A stretch of 9,153 nucleotides of DNA from Acidobacteriota bacterium. GTDB taxonomy: Bacteria; Acidobacteriota; Terriglobia; Terriglobales; Acidobacteriaceae. The translations under genes were made by a program, and so were the position numbers. Below, one piece after another: positions 6,676 through 9,153 of the stretch (positions are counted from its first letter, which is position 1; every line of letters starts with the position of its first letter). The stretch lies in the NCBI GenBank assembly GCA_003225595.1, contig QIAR01000222.1:1-9153 (forward strand), written 5' to 3'. Under the pieces are notes generated by a model. That model saw nothing but the letters and a program-made list of their open reading frames with translations, was not told where the DNA came from and searched no databases.

Positions 6676-7445
6676 GTCGCGTGCTGGTGGTCGAAGACGA
6701 AGCGCATCTAGCACAAGGCTTGCGTTTCAATCTCGAGGCTGAGGGACATTCCGTGCAGGTGGTGGGTGACGGTGAATCGGCGCTCGAGCGGCTTCTAATA
6801 AATAACGAACAATTTGATGCGGTCGTGCTCGATGTGATGCTGCCTGGCAAAGACGGATTTGCCGTGGCTTCCGCATTGCGCGCTTCCAGAAACTACGTTC
6901 CGGTACTCATGTTGACCGCGCGTGGCCGCCCTGAAGATGTCCTCAAAGGCTTCGCTTCGGGCGCTGACGATTATCTTCCGAAGCCGTTTGAACTGGCCAT
7001 TCTGCTGGCGCGGCTTCAGGGGTTGCTCCGCCGGAGTGAGTGGTTGCAAGCGGGCCAAAATGCCACCAAGAGGGCGGATGGTAGGCCGCAGGTCGAGACA
7101 GGCCCCGATTCAATGACCGCCTATGGAGTATTTTCATTCGGGGGGAAAAGGATCAACTTCGGCACGTTGCAATTGCAGACCAACGGCAACATTATCCAAC
7201 TTACTGTTATGGAAGCCGAACTTCTACGCCACCTGATCCGCAACAATGGGAGGGTAGTCTCGCGGAAGTCTATTCTCGAACAAGTTTGGGGATTGCATGA
7301 GGACACGGATACCCGTGCGATCGACAATTTCATTGTGCGCCTGCGCCGCTACATCGAGGAGAATCCCTCCAAGCCTCGTCATCTGCTCACGGTGCGCGGG
7401 GTGGGCTATCGGTTCGTAGCCGAGCCTGAGAAAACCGAATCCTAG
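6672..7445 (+). CDS. OmpR/PhoB-family response regulator
   Basis: A 257-residue DNA-binding regulator, the expected phosphotransfer partner of the preceding kinase. The receiver domain (about 3-115) has the acidic pair E8-D9, phospho-acceptor D54 in VVLDVMLPGKDGF, switch residue T82 and K104 in DDYLPKPFE. The C-terminal winged-helix domain (about 155-250) includes LTVMEAELLRHLIRNNGRVVSRKSILEQVWG and the recognition helix region TRAIDNFIVRLRRYIE, ending TVRGVGYRFV, all typical of Trans_reg_C. The linker between domains (about 117-150) is longer and more polar than usual, making the protein somewhat longer than the common 220-240 residues. The ATG overlaps the kinase stop and is preceded by GGAG at 6662-6665, 6 bases away. 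Family members bind tandem direct repeats of about 10-11 bases, as found upstream of the nearby desaturase. Confidence 0.95.
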   Translation: MSRVLVVEDEAHLAQGLRFNLEAEGHSVQVVGDGESALERLLINNEQFDAVVLDVMLPGKDGFAVASALRASRNYVPVLMLTARGRPEDVLKGFASGADDYLPKPFELAILLARLQGLLRRSEWLQAGQNATKRADGRPQVETGPDSMTAYGVFSFGGKRINFGTLQLQTNGNIIQLTVMEAELLRHLIRNNGRVVSRKSILEQVWGLHEDTDTRAIDNFIVRLRRYIEENPSKPRHLLTVRGVGYRFVAEPEKTES

Positions 7446-7516
7446 AATGTGTAACGAATCCCACAACGGGCGATCATGGGGATAGTGCCGGTAAGCTAAA
7501 GAAAGTTAGTAGCCGT

Positions 7517-8170
7517 TTACAGCTGCTTGGCGGAGGCGCCTGCAGCCAGCTCACGCAATACGGTAAGTAAGCCGGCTGCAGCTTCCTTGTCGTAGAGCGT
7601 TTCGAGAGCCACGGTAGCCGAGAAATGCGGTGACTCGGGGCGGAATCGTACGTTGAGGAAGTTTTTCTCACGGGAGGCCACAAGCGCGTTTACCACCGGC
7701 GTGAGTTCCTGGGCCCATTGCTCACGGGTTGTGAGCACAACAGGTCCTGGCCGGGAGAGGCTCCACTCTCGCGAACGGGAAAAGAACTTGCTGCGGCTAC
7801 GCCCGCACCAGCGGTGATTGAATACATCCAATTGGAACCCGGGAGCATATTCTAAGTCAGCTTCGAAGGTGAGGGTTTCTTTCTGCTTTCGCCACCGGCT
7901 GATCATCCACTGAACCGGAACATGACGAGGCAAGAGGTGGACAGTCAGCCGAGCGTCCGCAAACCAGCGTGAAGGCAAGTGCAGCGTGGCTTGGAGAAGA
8001 GAACTGCCGATCCAACGGGGTGCGAGAACGCGACCCCTATCCGCGCAGGCGAACTGGACCCAGCGCAGCACAGTGGCTGCCTTGCGGTGGTTATAACGAA
8101 TAAACCAGAAGTACCACACGCCGAGCAGGGCCCCGGCGATCAAACCGTCAATCAGGAGAAGGCGTCCCAC
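7517..8170 (-). CDS. uncharacterised membrane-anchored protein
   Basis: I do not recognise this 217-residue protein. It begins with one strongly hydrophobic helix (about 4-24, LLLIDGLIAGALLGVWYFWF) with an Arg before it and the cluster RYNHRK directly after it; the positive-inside rule places the remaining 190 residues in the cytoplasm, held by a signal anchor. The rest is soluble, rich in Arg and Trp, with predicted alternating beta segments (for example SLLQATLHLPSRWF, RLTVHLLPR, ETLTFEADLEYAPGFQLDVF) and a helical C-terminus (LETLYDKEAAAGLLTVLRELAAGASAK). No catalytic motif, cysteine pair or repeat is obvious. The GTG start at 8170 has AGAGG five bases upstream, a fair ribosome site. It is convergent with the response regulator (71-base gap, no clear terminator) and divergent from the GNAT gene. 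Clean codon structure over the full length supports a real gene. Confidence 0.75.
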   Translation of the reverse strand: MGRLLLIDGLIAGALLGVWYFWFIRYNHRKAATVLRWVQFACADRGRVLAPRWIGSSLLQATLHLPSRWFADARLTVHLLPRHVPVQWMISRWRKQKETLTFEADLEYAPGFQLDVFNHRWCGRSRSKFFSRSREWSLSRPGPVVLTTREQWAQELTPVVNALVASREKNFLNVRFRPESPHFSATVALETLYDKEAAAGLLTVLRELAAGASAKQL

Positions 8171-8303
8171 GACTGCCTCTGATGCAAATGTTACGTCCGA
8201 GGATGCCGCCGGTGCAAGGGGAGCGGAAATTCATTTTTCACAAGGATTCCAGACTCCTTTCCTCCGGGCCTTCCGACGTCAGGCTTCCGATGCCCCGGCC
8301 TAA

Positions 8304-8388
8304 GGTTTTCGGGCCTCAGGCTTTGATCCCTTGGGCGGTTGTCTCCAACGCCAACCGAGCCGCCCGGAAATGGCAAAGCCTGAAAACC
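8304..8388. repeat. nested inverted repeat able to form a long bulged hairpin
   Basis: The right arm CAAAGCCTGAAAACC (8374-8388) pairs fully with GGTTTTC (8304-8310) plus AGGCTTTG (8318-8325), the left arm being interrupted only by a 7-base insert (8311-8317). Inside, GGGCGG (8333-8338) pairs with CCGCCC (8360-8365), and a four-base-loop hairpin TTG-CAA (GTTG tctc CAAC, 8338-8349) can form at the tip. It lies in the 279-base spacer between the divergent unknown gene and the GNAT gene. It could be a structured RNA, a cruciform or an old palindromic repeat element; there is no T-run for a terminator. Confidence 0.5.
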
Positions 8389-8435
8389 AAGGATCCTGAA
8401 GACTCAAGCCTCAAATCTGAAGCCTAGAGCCTCCC
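8376..8435. repeat. cluster of degenerate AAGCCT repeats upstream of GNAT
   Basis: AAGCCT occurs at 8376-8381, 8406-8411 and 8420-8425, with the variant GAGCCT at 8427-8432, each followed by short A-rich or CTC strings. The reverse form AGGCTT occurs at 8281-8286 and 8318-8323, both inside the longer TCAGGCTT. The copies are irregularly spaced, so this is not a simple tandem array. It fills the region directly before the GNAT -10-like element. Confidence 0.5.
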
Positions 8436-8437
8436 AT

Positions 8438-8443
8438 TACAAT
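8438..8443 (+). promoter_or_regulatory. -10-like element (TACAAT) for a probable leaderless GNAT transcript
   Basis: TACAAT matches the -10 consensus at 5 of 6 positions and ends 6 bases before the GTG start at 8450. No Shine-Dalgarno site precedes the gene and no good -35 hexamer is seen at the normal distance. Confidence 0.4.
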
Positions 8444-8449
8444 GGCTGC

Positions 8450-8971
8450 GTGGATTTCAAGATCCGCCAGTCTCGCCGCGAGGACTTTGATACGCTGTGG
8501 CGCATCGACAAGGAGTGCTTCCCGCCTGGAATTTCCTACTCTCGCCTGGAACTGGCCGTCTATATGCGCCGCCCCCGTTCATTCACGCTCCTAGCGGAAG
8601 CCGCAGCGACGGACAACAAGAAGTCGTCGGCGAAAGGCTCACAGGTGGCCGATTCGCCGGTTGGAGTTGTAGGTTTCATCGTGGCCGAAGCCAACCGACG
8701 CGGCACTGGCCATATCATCACCATTGACGTCCTGCCGACTGCTCGTCGCTTCGGAATAGGCTCCACCTTATTGAGCACCGCCGAGGAGCATCTGCGAGCG
8801 GCACCTTGCCACGCGGTCGAGCTGGAAACTGCTGTAGACAATTTGGCCGCCTTAGCATTCTACAAGCGGCACAGCTATGACCTGATAAACACCATTCCGG
8901 GCTACTATTCGAATGGAGTCGACGCGCTCGTGCTCAGAAAAGTGTTGATCCCAGGCTCGAACCCCAGCTAA
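8450..8971 (+). CDS. GNAT-family N-acetyltransferase, RimI-like
   Basis: A 173-residue acetyltransferase that would transfer acetyl from acetyl-CoA to an amino group, possibly a protein N-terminus or a small amine. The fold order is standard: IRQSRREDFDTLWRIDKECFP at the N-terminus, strand VGVVGFIVAEA (71-81), strand HIITIDVLP (88-96), the acetyl-CoA loop R99-R-F-G-I-G-S (RxxGxG) with its helix, then VELETAVDNLAALAFYKRHSYDLINTIPGYY (about 123-153), typical of RimI-like enzymes. Residues 51-68 form a polar insert (ATDNKKSSAKGSQVADS) that is probably a loop. The start is a GTG; the nearby ATG at 8442 is in another frame, and the in-frame codons upstream offer no better start. There is no Shine-Dalgarno site but TACAAT lies 6 bases upstream. 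The pheA start follows 9 bases after the stop, so the two are likely cotranscribed. The substrate is unknown. Confidence 0.88.
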   Translation: MDFKIRQSRREDFDTLWRIDKECFPPGISYSRLELAVYMRRPRSFTLLAEAAATDNKKSSAKGSQVADSPVGVVGFIVAEANRRGTGHIITIDVLPTARRFGIGSTLLSTAEEHLRAAPCHAVELETAVDNLAALAFYKRHSYDLINTIPGYYSNGVDALVLRKVLIPGSNPS

Positions 8972-8980
8972 GTTGCCAGA

Positions 8981-9153
8981 ATGAAGATTGCCATCCAGGG
9001 GGAAGCTGGCTGTTTCAGTCACGAAGCGGCGCAGCGCATGGTGTCAGGTTGCCGTATCCTGCCATGTGCGCGCTCAGCCACCGTTTTCGACCAGGTCGAA
9101 CAGGGATCAGTGCCCGCGGCAGTCATTCCTATCGAGAACTCGCTTGCGGGTTC
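8981..9153 (+). CDS. pheA: prephenate dehydratase, N-terminal part (3' end outside window)
   Basis: Only the first 57 codons are present; the frame is open to the right edge. The product begins MKIAIQGEAGCFSHEAAQRM, matching the start of the prephenate dehydratase catalytic domain (GxxGSFSHxAA), and continues with FDQVEQGSVPAAVIPIENSLAG, the well-known (L/V)PIENS signature. The enzyme decarboxylates and dehydrates prephenate to phenylpyruvate in phenylalanine synthesis. The lack of an N-terminal chorismate mutase domain suggests a stand-alone dehydratase, probably with a C-terminal ACT domain beyond the window. In the first glycine motif Cys replaces the usual Ser (GEAGCFS). The ATG has no clear Shine-Dalgarno site; translation may be coupled to the GNAT gene ending 9 bases upstream. 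Confidence 0.88.
   Translation, partial: MKIAIQGEAGCFSHEAAQRMVSGCRILPCARSATVFDQVEQGSVPAAVIPIENSLAG

Noticed and set aside
7446..7516. Bidirectional terminator between the response regulator and the unknown gene
   Set aside because: Only GCTAA/TTAGT pairing of about four to five AT-rich bases is visible, with no T-run on either strand.
8182..8427. Plus-strand 81-codon open frame in the spacer before GNAT
   Set aside because: The region is dominated by inverted and degenerate repeats, has no ribosome site, and the peptide is low-complexity; the nested inverted repeat explains the region better.
8442..8444. ATG as the GNAT start
   Set aside because: It is not in the GNAT frame; the in-frame start is the GTG at 8450.
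1..9153. CRISPR array, prophage, insertion sequence, tRNA or defence island
   Set aside because: No regular repeat-spacer array, transposase, integrase, terminal inverted repeats or cloverleaf was seen; the genes are housekeeping or metabolic in character.

Overview
The window is an ordinary-looking stretch of a moderately GC-rich bacterial chromosome, with ten protein genes on both strands (two of them cut by the window edges) and no tRNA, rRNA, CRISPR array or insertion sequence. Gene content and protein style suggest a soil bacterium of the Acidobacteriota. That is an inference from recognising similar proteins, not a measured assignment.

Layout from left to right. (1) The 3' end of a COG2945-like alpha/beta hydrolase, then a glycerate 2-kinase of the MOFRL family, both on the plus strand. 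(2) A minus-strand pair read right to left: an NAPE-PLD-like metallo-beta-lactamase-fold hydrolase, then a VOC/PhnB-like protein. (3) A plus-strand beta-hydroxyacid dehydrogenase of the glyoxylate/succinic semialdehyde reductase type, with a good sigma-70-like promoter and Shine-Dalgarno site. (4) A plus-strand acyl-lipid or acyl-CoA desaturase, followed about 200 bases later by a two-component system: a short histidine kinase with two membrane helices and almost no external loop, and an OmpR/PhoB-type response regulator, overlapping by ATGA. (5) A minus-strand, membrane-anchored protein I do not recognise. (6) A repeat-rich, foldable intergenic stretch, then a plus-strand GNAT acetyltransferase and the start of pheA (prephenate dehydratase), 9 bases apart.

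The most suggestive arrangement is the desaturase beside an intramembrane-sensing type kinase and an OmpR-family regulator. The desaturase upstream region carries a direct repeat of CTATTACA with an 11-base period, the spacing that OmpR/PhoB-type dimers use. This could be a membrane-state sensing circuit, similar in logic to DesK/DesR but built from different families. The link is a hypothesis.

A second pattern is that three genes without a Shine-Dalgarno site (glycerate kinase, histidine kinase, GNAT) each have a -10-like hexamer ending 5 to 7 bases before the start codon, as expected of leaderless transcripts. The glycerate kinase and the hydroxyacid dehydrogenase could also belong to one glyoxylate/glycerate route, although they are not in one operon.
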